DNA of 64,000 bases, from NCBI GenBank assembly GCA_958369225.1, contig CATXID010000002.1:1-64000 (forward strand), in the 5' to 3' direction. The position numbers and the translations under genes were made by a program. Below are positions 1 to 9,392 of the stretch, piece after piece; within the stretch, counting starts at the first letter, position 1; each line of letters starts with the position of its first letter. The notes under the pieces were generated by a model. The model was not told where the DNA came from. It worked only from the letters and a program-made list of their open reading frames with translations, and did not search any database. The stretch is from an uncultured Collinsella sp. Lineage in GTDB: Bacteria > Actinomycetota > Coriobacteriia > Coriobacteriales > Coriobacteriaceae.

Positions 1-73
1 TGTTGCCGAACGAGCCGGTGCCGCCCGTGATCATGAGGGTCTTGTCTTTGAATGCAGTGGTGTTGATAGTCAT
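1..73 (-). CDS. CapD-like nucleotide-sugar dehydratase/epimerase (5' end only)
   Basis: Only the first 24 codons are inside the window and the rest lies beyond base 1. The ATG at 73 follows an AAGGA ribosome site. Residues 14-23 read MITGGTGSFG, the Rossmann nucleotide-binding start typical of the polysaccharide-biosynthesis CapD/UDP-GlcNAc 4,6-dehydratase family of extended short-chain dehydrogenases. It follows the acetyltransferase gene by about 10 bp on the same strand, so it is probably a late gene of the same surface polysaccharide operon and supplies a modified UDP-sugar. With so little sequence the substrate cannot be told. Confidence 0.7.
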   Translation of the reverse strand, partial: MTINTTAFKDKTLMITGGTGSFGN

Positions 74-83
74 AACCAATCCT

Positions 84-629
84 TTACATAAACTCATAGA
101 TACCGCGGGAGCTGCCCGTGTAGCCGTAATGCCTCTTGAGAGCCAGGTCCTTTTCCTCCCAAGCGAGGTGCCCGAGGTGTAGCGAGCGGGCCTTCAATTT
201 CTCCAGGTATTCGTCGGCCGTCTCGATAACCCTTGCCGGCACGCCGACCGCGACCGAGTCGCTGGGGATATCCTTCGTGACTATCGCGCCAGCACCGATA
301 ACGACGTTGTCCCCGATGGTCACCCCCCCCATCACGATCGCGCAGTTACCGATGTAGACGTTGCTGCCCAGAACAATGGGGCAGGTAACCTCCAAATCGG
401 GGACGTCCTTGCGAAATAGAAGGGTCCCGCCATCGTGCGTCTCGAAGCGAACGCCGTCGGTGATGTGAACGTTGTCACCCACCGTTATTAACCAGGGCTC
501 GGTGGACCATACGACCTCGCCGTAGATATGGAAATCATCACCGGCATTCACACCGATACGGCGCGCATACTCCTCCGGCGTGTGCGAATGACGCCACAAT
601 TTATATTTCAGCTTCTTAATGATTGACAC
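84..629 (-). CDS. Hexapeptide-repeat O-acetyltransferase
   Basis: The product is a 181-residue left-handed beta-helix acyltransferase expected to O-acetylate a sugar of the surface polysaccharide from acetyl-CoA. The C-terminal half carries hexapeptide repeats (GSNVYIG, GGVTIGDNVVIGAG, then SVAVGVPARVI), the usual LbH trimerisation and CoA-binding region, and a FETHDGG stretch that may hold the active histidine. I place the start at a GTG (629) because it has a good upstream GAAGGAAGG site; reading further upstream would enter the flippase stop region. It sits 22 bp after the flippase gene in the operon. The acceptor sugar is unknown. Confidence 0.85.
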   Translation of the reverse strand: MSIIKKLKYKLWRHSHTPEEYARRIGVNAGDDFHIYGEVVWSTEPWLITVGDNVHITDGVRFETHDGGTLLFRKDVPDLEVTCPIVLGSNVYIGNCAIVMGGVTIGDNVVIGAGAIVTKDIPSDSVAVGVPARVIETADEYLEKLKARSLHLGHLAWEEKDLALKRHYGYTGSSRGIYEFM

Positions 630-651
630 TAGACACCTTCCTTCCAGTCGG

Positions 652-1971
652 TCATTCGGCCCCGCGGCCGGAGGCCTCGGCACGGTCGAGGACCTTCTTG
701 GAATATCCGGGGTACGTCACGCTGCTGATGAGCATGGCGACAATCGTCCCGAGCAGAACCCCATTCACTCCGAGCCCGCACGACGTGGCGAAGAAGACCG
801 AAAGAGGGATGTTGAGCACCGCCTGTACGCAGGCAACCGCAACCATGAAATTGACGAGTGTGAGTCCGTTGATGACTTGGGAGTAGATGGTGTTCCACAT
901 ATATACGACTGCATATACGCCCATAAGAGCGATGAGTGAGTCATCGAACCCGAGGTCGCGCCCCAGCCAAACCCTTACGAGGGGCTTGAAGACGAGCACC
1001 ATGACGATGACCCCGCCCACCGCGACAGCGAACAGCCTGTGCATCTTCCCGAGCGTCCGCCTGATCTCAGCGATATCGCCACGTGCGTAGTCGACGGTAG
1101 TCTTTGACCATAGAGGTACGACGAGCGCGGCAAACAAGGACGAGAGTACCGTAAACACCTTGTTGGCGGTTGTGTAGACCGTCACCTGCTCGGGTCCAAA
1201 GAGATTCGAGACGATGAGGTTATCGGTAGTGAAGAGGACAAGTGTGGCGATCTGGGTGATGAAGAACATGATGCCTAGGCCGCCAACGTCCTTTGCCACG
1301 GCACGAGAACAGCTGCGCGGGGACGGGGCGAGTTCTCGGTTCCTCGCGAAGACGTAGATCGTGAAGACGCCGTACACCAAAATATTGGAAGCTACGTAAA
1401 AGACCGCGACCGCCGTGAGGCTTCGGGAATCTGTGAGCGAGAGCAGCCAGACCGACAGGAGCATGACCGCCTGCTGGCAGACCGAGATGAGGTTGACGAC
1501 CTGGGCCCTCTGAAGCGCGTAGTACACACTATTGCAAAGCGTAAGGACGAAGCTGAAGCACATACCAAGGAAGCTGAGCTCAACGACGCACAGCAGACTC
1601 TCGTCCACGTCCCAGGCGGAAAGCAGGGCGGGCCAATCGATGAACGCGATGGCGATGCCGCAGACGGCGGCGACGACGGCGACGACGCCTGAGAGAATGG
1701 CGTAGGCGCTCGACACGAGGGCCTTCGGCGATACGCGCGGCGAGTCGGAGGCGATGGCCTCGGAAAGGCGGTTGCGAAGGCCGTTGCCGATGCCAAGGTC
1801 GAAGTAGGAGATCCACGAGAGGATGCTCAGGATCGACGCCCATACACCGTATTTGTAATCGCCGAGATAGTTGAGGACGATGGGGACGTAGACGAGGCTG
1901 AGGGCCATGGATACGCCCTTGTACACCATGGCCCGGCTCATGCTACGGCCGAGGTTGCTAGCGAGCTTCAC
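652..1971 (-). CDS. Wzx-like polysaccharide flippase
   Basis: A 439-residue polytopic membrane protein with about 12-14 hydrophobic segments, of the MATE/MOP oligosaccharide flippase type. The N-terminal pattern (GRSMSRAMVYKGVSMALS, then a YLGDYKYGVWA segment) is typical of Wzx/RfbX proteins, which move undecaprenyl-linked repeat units across the membrane. The GTG at 1971 is preferred because GGAG lies six bases upstream; a TTG at 1983 is possible. The gene overlaps the 3' end of the polymerase gene by 14 bp, which implies translational coupling. With the neighbouring Wzy-like gene it defines a Wzx/Wzy-dependent pathway. Confidence 0.85.
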   Translation of the reverse strand: MKLASNLGRSMSRAMVYKGVSMALSLVYVPIVLNYLGDYKYGVWASILSILSWISYFDLGIGNGLRNRLSEAIASDSPRVSPKALVSSAYAILSGVVAVVAAVCGIAIAFIDWPALLSAWDVDESLLCVVELSFLGMCFSFVLTLCNSVYYALQRAQVVNLISVCQQAVMLLSVWLLSLTDSRSLTAVAVFYVASNILVYGVFTIYVFARNRELAPSPRSCSRAVAKDVGGLGIMFFITQIATLVLFTTDNLIVSNLFGPEQVTVYTTANKVFTVLSSLFAALVVPLWSKTTVDYARGDIAEIRRTLGKMHRLFAVAVGGVIVMVLVFKPLVRVWLGRDLGFDDSLIALMGVYAVVYMWNTIYSQVINGLTLVNFMVAVACVQAVLNIPLSVFFATSCGLGVNGVLLGTIVAMLISSVTYPGYSKKVLDRAEASGRGAE

Positions 1972-3289
1972 GTGAGACTCCAAACGAAGAAGCGGCCGCG
2001 CGCAAAGGCTGGACAGACGTTTCGGCCACGTTTTTGCAGTACAGGTAAATTGGAATGAAAATAATCGTGGTGTAAAAGACCTCGCACTCGAGATAAGTCG
2101 CTATGAGATACATGGCGACGAAAGCCAACTTAGCGGAGAGGCCGAGCTCTCGAGATTTAAAAACGGGATAACAGGTCCAAATGAGAATAGCAATGCCCAT
2201 AATCGGACCGTAGACGGCAGCCACCTTAAGTAAACAGGCGCCAACAAACTCGCTGTTACCAGTCGAAATGGCAGCCCCGTACACGTTATAGCCGCATCCA
2301 AAAGGATATCGCTGCATAAGAGCCAGCGCAGCATTAGCAGCTCCGACCCGAGCCTCACCCGATGCGTCCAGGGAGATACCTCCGTCGTTCATGAAGCGGC
2401 CGAGAACGGAGTCCGTAGCCCACGCCGAGCTGCCCATCGCAGACGTAATGAAAACGAATACGCATATGGACCCGAGGAAGATCGGAGCGATTACGGAAAA
2501 ACGACCACCCTTCTTCAACGAGGACAGAGAGAAAGCGAAGAAGACTAGGAGAGTTGTGGCATAGCCAGTGGCGGATTTTGTGGAGAGGACACCCGCCACA
2601 AACAGCGCCAAAAGCCGCGCACGCGCCTTTTTATCAATTTCCTTAGGCTTCATGAAGAGCAGCACAAAGATAGCTGAATTGAGCAATATCTGGTAAACAG
2701 CAGGCTCTCTGAATATGCCAACGTTACGCGTGTGGTCAAACCCTCGGTCGACGTACAGGAGCAGCCCATCGGCCCGATAGTTGACGACGATCCTGTTCAC
2801 GGAGTCCAACCATGTTGTATCTCCAAAGGACAAGAAAAACGAAAATGGAGATAGGTGACCCCAAAATCCAGGGAAAACCTGAGAAATCAAATAGACAACC
2901 AGGCTAAAGCCAGTGAGGAAAGCCGCTAGTTTAATGAAGCGGATAAGAAAACTCGAAACATCAAACATCACTGCAATAAGGGTAATTCCCACCATCGCTA
3001 CCCAACTCAAAAGCTCGGTCGGCCCGAGTGCGTTTGTGCTTACCCGGACGAACAGCATGGCAAGAAAGCCCAAGGCTAAAATCGAAATGGGATATACAAG
3101 CTGATATTTCCTGTTAGCCATAACGATGAGGGCAATCAGGGCCACCACCGGTATAACAATGTTCGTGAGAATGCGGTCGAACAGAAATGAATCAGCAAAA
3201 GCCACCATAAGGTAAATGAGCAAGTAATGGCAGGCAGCCTCGCGCTGCTTCTTCGAAGCTGAATTTTTCATGCTAAGAGTCGCCCTCAT
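1958..3289 (-). CDS. Wzy-like polysaccharide polymerase
   Basis: A 443-residue integral membrane protein with about ten or more hydrophobic helices and a large periplasm-facing loop in the middle, the layout of O-antigen/capsule polymerases. Sequence motifs are weak, as is normal in this family, so the call rests on topology and position between glycosyltransferase genes and the flippase gene. The ATG at 3289 overlaps the TGA of the upstream glycosyltransferase (ATGA). The gene is visibly AT-richer than its neighbours outside the locus, which fits exchange of serotype-specific genes by horizontal transfer. Confidence 0.8.
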   Translation of the reverse strand: MRATLSMKNSASKKQREAACHYLLIYLMVAFADSFLFDRILTNIVIPVVALIALIVMANRKYQLVYPISILALGFLAMLFVRVSTNALGPTELLSWVAMVGITLIAVMFDVSSFLIRFIKLAAFLTGFSLVVYLISQVFPGFWGHLSPFSFFLSFGDTTWLDSVNRIVVNYRADGLLLYVDRGFDHTRNVGIFREPAVYQILLNSAIFVLLFMKPKEIDKKARARLLALFVAGVLSTKSATGYATTLLVFFAFSLSSLKKGGRFSVIAPIFLGSICVFVFITSAMGSSAWATDSVLGRFMNDGGISLDASGEARVGAANAALALMQRYPFGCGYNVYGAAISTGNSEFVGACLLKVAAVYGPIMGIAILIWTCYPVFKSRELGLSAKLAFVAMYLIATYLECEVFYTTIIFIPIYLYCKNVAETSVQPLRAAASSFGVSREAR

Positions 3290-4473
3290 TGCCGCTCGCC
3301 CTCTAAAGCCTGGAAATAGTCTTCAACGCGGTCGGCGTTCCCGTACTCATTCGACTTGAGATAGAAGCTGAGCTCCTCACAACGAGAGGGGTCTTCGAGC
3401 AGTCCTTGGACGGCATCGGCGAGCGATACCGCGTCAGTGCCAGCAATGATTCCCTCTTTGGCGCTCAGCTGGTCATGGACCGTGGGGTACGCCGTCGCAA
3501 CAATGGGCCTCGTAAGAATCTTGGCCTCGTCGAGGGCAACTGACTTTCCCTCGAAGCGTGACGGCTGCACTACGATGTCGCAGTTAGCAATGTAGGGATA
3601 GGGGTTCTCGCGGGCGCCCAAGAACGTAAAGACGTCCGCAACACCCAGCTCTTCAACAAGCTTTTCGCAAGCGGCTTGCTCGGAATCGCCAGTAAGCCCC
3701 TTTCCCATCTCGTACCAGCGAAACGAGCAGCCGCGCTGCTTGAGCTCGGCTGCCGCACGAATAGCGGTGTCCACACCCTTCTCATGAGTGATGCGCGCCA
3801 CTGTAAGGATTCTCGGCGCGTCAGCATCGTACTCTGGCGGGATGAACTCGGACGCGCGGCGTCGCACTACCTCCGAAGACACAATGTTCGGAAGACTCTT
3901 CATCTTGTATGCCATCTCAGGGAAAACAGAGCGCACGATGTCGATGCACTTATCGGAAACGGCATAGATGCCATCCATGCGTTCCAGGCAGGGTCGCTCG
4001 TATTTTTCCGAATAGCGGGCAGAGCGATAGTCTCCGTGATAAAAGACTATCTTGCGATCGGCCTCAATCTTCTCATCGACAAAGTAGAGAACTTGACCGT
4101 TAATAAATGAAACAGCCACGTCGTAATGACCCGGTATTTTATCTATGGCAGGAGAAAAGAAGCATTTCCAACGGAATCCGCGTCGGGTCTCTTCATCGCG
4201 AGAGACAATGCCGGAAACAACGTCTGCCGTTAGACGCCATACCCCAGCCTTACGGCCACGAACCGATGTGAAGCAATCGCGTACTTTAGCGGGAGTCTGA
4301 AGTACAGCTACCTTTGACGGAATTTGCCCCATAAAAAGCCCGGTGGGGTTCAAAAGCAGGAGATTGACGTCGTAGCGAGTTTCCGGAAGCTCTTCCAGAA
4401 GGTTGAGAAGTGCTCGCTCCGCACCGCCATTGTCCATTGAGGACATGACGAACAGGACTTTCTTTTTGCTCAC
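3286..4473 (-). CDS. Glycosyltransferase, family 4
   Basis: A 395-residue cytoplasmic GT-B enzyme that probably adds one sugar of the repeat unit. The N-terminal acceptor domain begins with SSMDNGGAERALLNLL, a typical GT4 glycine-rich start. The C-terminal domain has RITHEKGVDTAIRAA and the donor-binding VQPSRFEGKSVALDEAK with the E-x7-E type motif. The start is GTG at 4473, inside a GTGA overlap with the upstream gene and preceded by GGGGGA. Donor and linkage cannot be read from the sequence. Confidence 0.88.
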   Translation of the reverse strand: MSKKKVLFVMSSMDNGGAERALLNLLEELPETRYDVNLLLLNPTGLFMGQIPSKVAVLQTPAKVRDCFTSVRGRKAGVWRLTADVVSGIVSRDEETRRGFRWKCFFSPAIDKIPGHYDVAVSFINGQVLYFVDEKIEADRKIVFYHGDYRSARYSEKYERPCLERMDGIYAVSDKCIDIVRSVFPEMAYKMKSLPNIVSSEVVRRRASEFIPPEYDADAPRILTVARITHEKGVDTAIRAAAELKQRGCSFRWYEMGKGLTGDSEQAACEKLVEELGVADVFTFLGARENPYPYIANCDIVVQPSRFEGKSVALDEAKILTRPIVATAYPTVHDQLSAKEGIIAGTDAVSLADAVQGLLEDPSRCEELSFYLKSNEYGNADRVEDYFQALEGERQ

Positions 4474-5483
4474 GACAATCCCCCTTCCAATAGCCTGCCG
4501 TAATACGTTTGCCTACCATCAGTTTGTTTTGGAAACTCTTGTTTCCACGTGAGCTTAAAGAGAGCCGTATCCAGAAGGAGCTCACTCCAAGCACATTGAT
4601 CGAAAGGCCTATCCAGTACCGAAATTAGGTCGTCGCAACGAGGGTTATTGGGTTCAATTGACGCAAATGCGGCGGCGACCGAGGGGTCGTGACGCTGGGC
4701 CAAAACGATGAGGTAGTCAGTAAGCAAATAATCGATTAACTCATCGCTCTGAAGCCAATACTCAAGGTAGTAATCCCTCAAAGTGGCAAATAGTCGACGA
4801 TGTTCGCTGTCGCACTCAAGAGAATAATTTGCAAACATGCCGCAGGCGACGGATGCGTGCAGATAGTCGGGCCTCTTGATGGACCAAATCGGCAAATCAA
4901 AGAAATCCGCAACTGAACCCGCGCAAAAGAAAGTTGCATCGAGCCACATGCCACCGTGCTCCGCCAATAACGAGAGCCTCAACAAATCGGATAAATGGGT
5001 CCGGGACATAATGCCAGTGCGGACCTTCTCGAGCACCCAATCGGGGATATGAACGTAGTCGGACAGATTCTCGTCCGTGATGACGATGACCTCGTGCCCG
5101 CCGGCGTTGCGGCGCACGGAGTCGATGCACGCCCTCACAATCTCGGGCGCGTTCTCCTCGCCCTGCCACCAGCACATCCAGATCTTCCCCTCGAGGGCAG
5201 GATCGGACGGCGGCAGCGGCGCATCGTAGTCATATGACTCGAAGAAATCGCCGAAGCGGTTCTCGAGGTACTTTAAGACGGTCTCATGCTTGCGCAGCAA
5301 ACGCTCCTTTACTGCAGGCGGCTCCTTGTACCCGTTGCGGCTCATGACCTGGATATCGAGCTTCGCCCGAAACGTGTTGATCGCCTCGGGCCACGACGTG
5401 GCCCTGGCGATTCGGAACGTGGCGCCGATCTCCTCACAGGAGCGGTGCACGATCCTCTTGATGCTGTTATGGCCGTTAGCCAT
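4470..5483 (-). CDS. Capsular polysaccharide synthesis / GT32-like glycosyltransferase
   Basis: A 337-residue protein of the Caps_synth/DXD sugar-transferase group related to GT32. The segment KIWMCWWQGEENAP begins the catalytic domain, followed by VIVITDENL and the conserved LLRLSLLAEHGGMWLDATFF, where WLDAT replaces the usual DXD metal site. Its ATG at 5483 has AAGGAG seven bases upstream and overlaps the end of the preceding GT4 gene. It likely transfers a hexose to the lipid-linked repeat; the sugar is unknown. Confidence 0.8.
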   Translation of the reverse strand: MANGHNSIKRIVHRSCEEIGATFRIARATSWPEAINTFRAKLDIQVMSRNGYKEPPAVKERLLRKHETVLKYLENRFGDFFESYDYDAPLPPSDPALEGKIWMCWWQGEENAPEIVRACIDSVRRNAGGHEVIVITDENLSDYVHIPDWVLEKVRTGIMSRTHLSDLLRLSLLAEHGGMWLDATFFCAGSVADFFDLPIWSIKRPDYLHASVACGMFANYSLECDSEHRRLFATLRDYYLEYWLQSDELIDYLLTDYLIVLAQRHDPSVAAAFASIEPNNPRCDDLISVLDRPFDQCAWSELLLDTALFKLTWKQEFPKQTDGRQTYYGRLLEGGLS

Positions 5484-6759
5484 CGATTGACTCCTTATAC
5501 AGGTTCACGAGATCGCTCATGAACTTCTCGCGCGAGCAGTTCTCCATGACGTAGGAGCGACAATTGCGCTGCAGCATCGAGTAAGCGGACCGATCCAAGA
5601 ACGCGCTCGTGCCGCGCGAGATGGCATCTGCCATCGACTGGACGCCCCCGGGCTCGCAAATGAATCCCGTTTCCCCTTCGTCGACCAACTCGGGGATTCC
5701 GCCGATATCCGTGCCGATCACAGGCGTCCCGGCAGCGAAAGCCTCGACGACCGAATACGGCATGTTCTCTCGCCATCTCGAACTCGCGATGGCGAGAGAC
5801 GCCCTCTCCACATACGCTTGCAGCGCCCCACCGGTCTGATAGCCGGCGAACTCGATGCGAGACGCACAGTCCAACGAAGATGCGAGCGCCTTGAACTCGC
5901 CGGCATCCGGGCCGTCGCCGACGACAACCAAGCGCATGTCCTGCGGAAGGTTCGGCAGGGCGGCATCGAAGGCCCTCAGCAGCGTGTCGACGCCCTTCTC
6001 GGCAGAGAGCCGCCCGAAGAACAGGAGATAGGGGTTCTCCCTGTCGGTCGCATCCGCCCCGGCATTCGCCGCGCGGTCGAGGATCGCGTCGTCGGCGAAG
6101 TTCTGCAGGAAGACGACCTTGCCCCCGGGCCAGCCGCCCTCGATGAGCTTGGAGCGCATGAACCTGGAGGGGGCGATTACCCTGTCGATCCTTCGGTTTG
6201 ACTTATGGGCCCTGTTGAAGGACGCCTCCATCGCCGCCAGCGCGCTCTTCGCGCGCGAGCCCTTCACGCAGCGGTTCTCGATGCAGTGGCGGTAGCGCCC
6301 GTCCTCGAGGCATGCGTCGCAGACCCGCCCGCCGCCGTCGAGCATGAGGTAGCCGGGGCAGACGGTCACGTAATCGTGGGCCGTGTAGAGGACCGGGACC
6401 CTGTTCTCCCTCAGGTAGGGGGCGTCGAGAATGGACAGCGTGATCTGCCTGTGCACGTTGTTGAGGTGGACGACATCGGGGCGGAACTCCTCGCAGAGGG
6501 CCTGGAAGTTGCGCTTCGCCTCCGGCGAATAGATCAGCGCCATGCCGTCGCGCGCCGCCTTGAGCGGGCTCTTGACGTTGTTGTACTCGCGCTGCGTCAC
6601 GAAGTACTTGTCCCACTTACAGGGCAGGTTATCAGGGTGCTTCATCGAGAAATAGGCGACCTCATGCCCCATACGCTCCAGCTCGGATCCGACGGTGAGG
6701 TAATAGGTCTCCGCACCGCCCTTACGGTAGTGGAACTTGTTTACGAGAAGGATCCTCAT
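5476..6759 (-). CDS. Glycosyltransferase, family 4
   Basis: A 427-residue GT-B enzyme of the polysaccharide operon. The N-terminus MRILLVNKFHYRKGGAETYY and the later FFGRLSAEKGVDTLLRAF and MPYSVVEAFAAGTPVIGTD segments are the standard GT4 signatures; the last carries the conserved glutamates for nucleotide-sugar binding. Residues about 120-155 hold several cysteines (VCPGYL, VCDACLED, HCIENRC) that resemble a small metal-binding insert seen in some GT4 proteins. ATG at 6759 overlaps the stop of the preceding gene. Confidence 0.88.
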   Translation of the reverse strand: MRILLVNKFHYRKGGAETYYLTVGSELERMGHEVAYFSMKHPDNLPCKWDKYFVTQREYNNVKSPLKAARDGMALIYSPEAKRNFQALCEEFRPDVVHLNNVHRQITLSILDAPYLRENRVPVLYTAHDYVTVCPGYLMLDGGGRVCDACLEDGRYRHCIENRCVKGSRAKSALAAMEASFNRAHKSNRRIDRVIAPSRFMRSKLIEGGWPGGKVVFLQNFADDAILDRAANAGADATDRENPYLLFFGRLSAEKGVDTLLRAFDAALPNLPQDMRLVVVGDGPDAGEFKALASSLDCASRIEFAGYQTGGALQAYVERASLAIASSRWRENMPYSVVEAFAAGTPVIGTDIGGIPELVDEGETGFICEPGGVQSMADAISRGTSAFLDRSAYSMLQRNCRSYVMENCSREKFMSDLVNLYKESIDG

Positions 6760-7880
6760 CGGCCTTCACCCCCGTAGACTTCAAGGGTCCGCTCGACGAC
6801 GGAGTCCCAGTTGTAGGTTTTCTCGACGTGCGCCTTGGCGGCGGTACCGAGGATCTTCACGCGGTCGCCGTCCGCAAGCAGGCCTTGCAGCGCGGCCCGC
6901 AGGGAGTCGGCACTCCCCTTCTCGAACGTCACGCCGTTGCCCGCGAGGACGTCCGCGCACTCGGGGATGTCGCTCGTCACGCAGCAGCGGCCGTATGCCA
7001 TGGCCTCCAGCAGGCTCATGGGCATGCCCTCAACATCGGAGGGCAGCACGTAGGCGTAGCAGTTGGAGTACAGCTCCTCCAGGGGCTCGCCGTTTACGAA
7101 CCCGGTGAAGAGGACGCGGGGGTCGCCCTGCGCAGCCACGCGAAGTGACGCCTCGTACTCGGATGTGTCCGAACCGCCGCCGGCGATGACGAGGCTCTTG
7201 TCCGTATCGAGCTCCCTGAAGGCCTCGATCAGGAGCTCGGGGCGCTTCTCGGGGACGAGCCTGCCCAGGTACAGCAGGTAGGAACCCTCGTCGAGCCCCC
7301 ACTCCTCCTTTATCTGGTTGACCGGCCTCGGCTGCTTTTTCTCGATACCGTTGGGGATGAACGTCGCGGTGCGGCCGTAGGCGCCCTCAAAGTAGGACTG
7401 GGCAGATTTGGACAGGACGACGAGGCCGTCGGCCTTGGTGGCGGCGGCCCTCTCCCCCATCTTGATGTACGTGCTGGCGAGCCTGCCCCACTTGGCGCGC
7501 TGCCAGTCCAGGCCGTGGATGGTGGCCACAGTTCGGATGCCCGCGCGCTTGGCCAAAGGCAACGGCACGCAGGGGCCCTCGGCGTGGTAGTGGATCACGT
7601 CGGGACGGTCCTTGATGGCGGCCTTGGTGGCGAAATATGAGGACGAGAGGGCGGCGAGGCCCTTCCTGTCGATTGTCTTAACCGGCACGACGCGCACGCC
7701 GTCGACGACGCGCTCGCGGCAATCCGCGGCGTCGCCGGTCATGACATCCGCGCCGGAGCGGTCGTAGCAGGTGACCTCGTGGCCGAGCGCCGCCATGCGG
7801 CGGGCGAGCTCGGTCACGACGACCTCCACGCCGCCCTCGCGGGAGCCGTATCTCTTATGTCCGATCATCGCGATGCGCAT
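6756..7880 (-). CDS. Glycosyltransferase, family 4
   Basis: A 374-residue GT4 enzyme, probably the second transferase acting after the initiating sugar-phosphate transferase. Motifs: GSREGGVEVVVTEL near the N-terminus, YLGRLVPEKRPELLIEAF at about residue 200 and PSDVEGMPMSLLEAMAYG at about residue 275, the last with the conserved E-x7-E. The ATG at 7880 directly follows the TAG stop of the sugar transferase (TAGATG), so the two were translationally coupled. If the upstream reading frame is dead, expression of this gene could be affected by polarity. Confidence 0.88.
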   Translation of the reverse strand: MRIAMIGHKRYGSREGGVEVVVTELARRMAALGHEVTCYDRSGADVMTGDAADCRERVVDGVRVVPVKTIDRKGLAALSSSYFATKAAIKDRPDVIHYHAEGPCVPLPLAKRAGIRTVATIHGLDWQRAKWGRLASTYIKMGERAAATKADGLVVLSKSAQSYFEGAYGRTATFIPNGIEKKQPRPVNQIKEEWGLDEGSYLLYLGRLVPEKRPELLIEAFRELDTDKSLVIAGGGSDTSEYEASLRVAAQGDPRVLFTGFVNGEPLEELYSNCYAYVLPSDVEGMPMSLLEAMAYGRCCVTSDIPECADVLAGNGVTFEKGSADSLRAALQGLLADGDRVKILGTAAKAHVEKTYNWDSVVERTLEVYGGEGR

Positions 7881-8642
7881 CTAGCACGCACCCTTGCCGG
7901 TGATGACCTCAATCACCGTGAGGATGACGATCTTGAGGTCCGTTATGGGTCCGCGCTTGGCGATGTACTCAAGGTCGCGGCGGACCATGCCGGCGAACCC
8001 GGTCGAGTTGCGCTCCGTGACCTGCCACCAGCCGGTGATCCCGGGCTTGACGGCCAGGCGCTGCAGGTCGAATTCCGTGTACTCCGCGACCTCGTTGGGC
8101 AGAGGCGGGCGCGGGCCCACGACGGACATCTGGCCCAGGAACACGTTCACGAACTGCGGGAACTCGTCGATGGAGTGCTTGCGGATGAACTTGCCGATCT
8201 TCGTTACGCGAGGGTCGTCCCTCATCTTGAACATGGCGCCGTCGATCTCGTTTCGCCCCTTGAGCTAGGCAAGGCGCTCGTCGGCGTCCTTGTACATGGA
8301 GCGGAACTTCCACATGCGGAACGTGGACAGGCTGCCGTCGCGGTGGGTCTGGCCCACGCGGATCTGGCTGTAGAACGGGTTGCCCTCGCTCTCCAGGCGG
8401 ATGGCCGCGGCCAGCACCAGGCTCGGTATGGCGATGACGGCGAGCACGCAGCCGCTGAACACGATGTCGAAGGCGCGCTTGACGGTGCGGTAGGCCAGGC
8501 GCGTGCGGTCCCAGTCCTTCACGGCCTGCATGGCCTTGTAGCGCACGGTCACCTCGCCGCGATTCATGGCCTGGGCTATAAGCGCGGCCCCCACCGGCGC
8601 GTTTTGCCCTGTCACTTCTTTAGTAGTCAAGTTCAAATTCAC
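7881..8642 (-). pseudogene. Undecaprenyl-phosphate sugar phosphotransferase, interrupted by in-frame TAG
   Basis: This is a short (about 254 codons from GTG at 8642) bacterial sugar transferase of the WbaP/RfbP C-terminal type that starts repeat-unit assembly on undecaprenyl phosphate. The first part has the membrane helix (AFDIVFSGCVLAVIAIPSLV) and FRMWKFRSMYKDADERLA. A TAG at 8265-8267 then interrupts the frame. The same frame continues with LKGRNEIDGA, then MFKMRDDPRVTKIGKFIRK, DEFPQF, MSVVGPRPPLP and GITGWWQV, all family hallmarks. A single C-to-T change of CAG would give this TAG. It is either a true nonsense mutation, a strain-specific switch-off, or a sequencing error. Confidence 0.85.
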
Positions 8643-8710
8643 GTCCCTGTCCCCAGGGATCCCCAATCGATGAATTCAAATTGCGAATGAATTGCCAGTG
8701 CGACGTCCCC

Positions 8711-9301
8711 TTACGTCTTACTGGGCACGTCCAACGGAAGCAGCTCCCTAAATGCGGAGTCGCCTTTGCCCACGTCTACCAGGCACCAGCGCTTATGACG
8801 GTCGATCTTCTTTACACGGGCCTCTTGTCCAACCAAGGGTCCTTGCTCTATGTGCAGCACACCGTCTTCTATGCGGGCTACGCTGTTGCGCACCACACCG
8901 TCGTCGTCGAGCACGCTGCGGTACCAGTCCTGCGCATCGTCCGGCATGGGCGCATAGGCCCGCTCCCTGCTGCCGGCAATGCGGCAGCCAAAGCTCAACT
9001 GGGCCAAAGCCTTGTCGAGCAAAGCAGCATCGCGCGTGGCGACGAAGAAGTATTCCTTGTACATGGGTTTGGTTTGGAGCGACCAGGCGCCGTCCCGCTT
9101 AAACCAGAACTCCTTTTGCATCACAAAAGCGTCCTGCATCAGCTCGTGCGGGATAATGCGGCGGACCTTTTCGCAGGTCTCGCGCTCTTTACCATGGGGG
9201 GTGTGGACCAGATACCAGCGCACTCGGCCGTGCTGACTGCTGGTTGTAGTGCTGTTAAAGGCGCCCGGCAGCTGCTCTTGGCGCCGCATTGTCTGTTCCA
9301 T
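8711..9301 (-). CDS. loaP: LoaP/UpxY-type NusG paralog, polysaccharide operon antiterminator
   Basis: A 196-residue specialised NusG protein at the head of the polysaccharide locus. Residues about 25-130 form the NGN domain (WYLVHTPHGKERETCEKVRR, FVMQKEFWFKRDG, KEYFFVATRDA); residues about 145-190 form the KOW domain (GPLVGQEARVKKIDRHKRWC). Such paralogs ride RNA polymerase and suppress termination within long surface-polysaccharide or natural-product operons. I choose ATG 9301 because AAAGGGGGCAAGAG precedes it. It is the first gene after the candidate invertible promoter, so its expression would set the whole locus. Confidence 0.85.
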   Translation of the reverse strand: MEQTMRRQEQLPGAFNSTTTSSQHGRVRWYLVHTPHGKERETCEKVRRIIPHELMQDAFVMQKEFWFKRDGAWSLQTKPMYKEYFFVATRDAALLDKALAQLSFGCRIAGSRERAYAPMPDDAQDWYRSVLDDDGVVRNSVARIEDGVLHIEQGPLVGQEARVKKIDRHKRWCLVDVGKGDSAFRELLPLDVPSKT

Positions 9302-9392
9302 CTCTTGCCCCCTTTTCTTGTCTCCGCGACGCACGCGGATGCAGAGGCGTTAAGAACAGGCTTCTCGCTCGCAGCTAGGCGCAGTCGCAAAA

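Noticed and set aside
8265..8267. TAG read as pyrrolysine or another recoded residue
   Set aside because: No pyrrolysine genes are visible and glutamine (CAG) fits the family context; a nonsense change or error is simpler.
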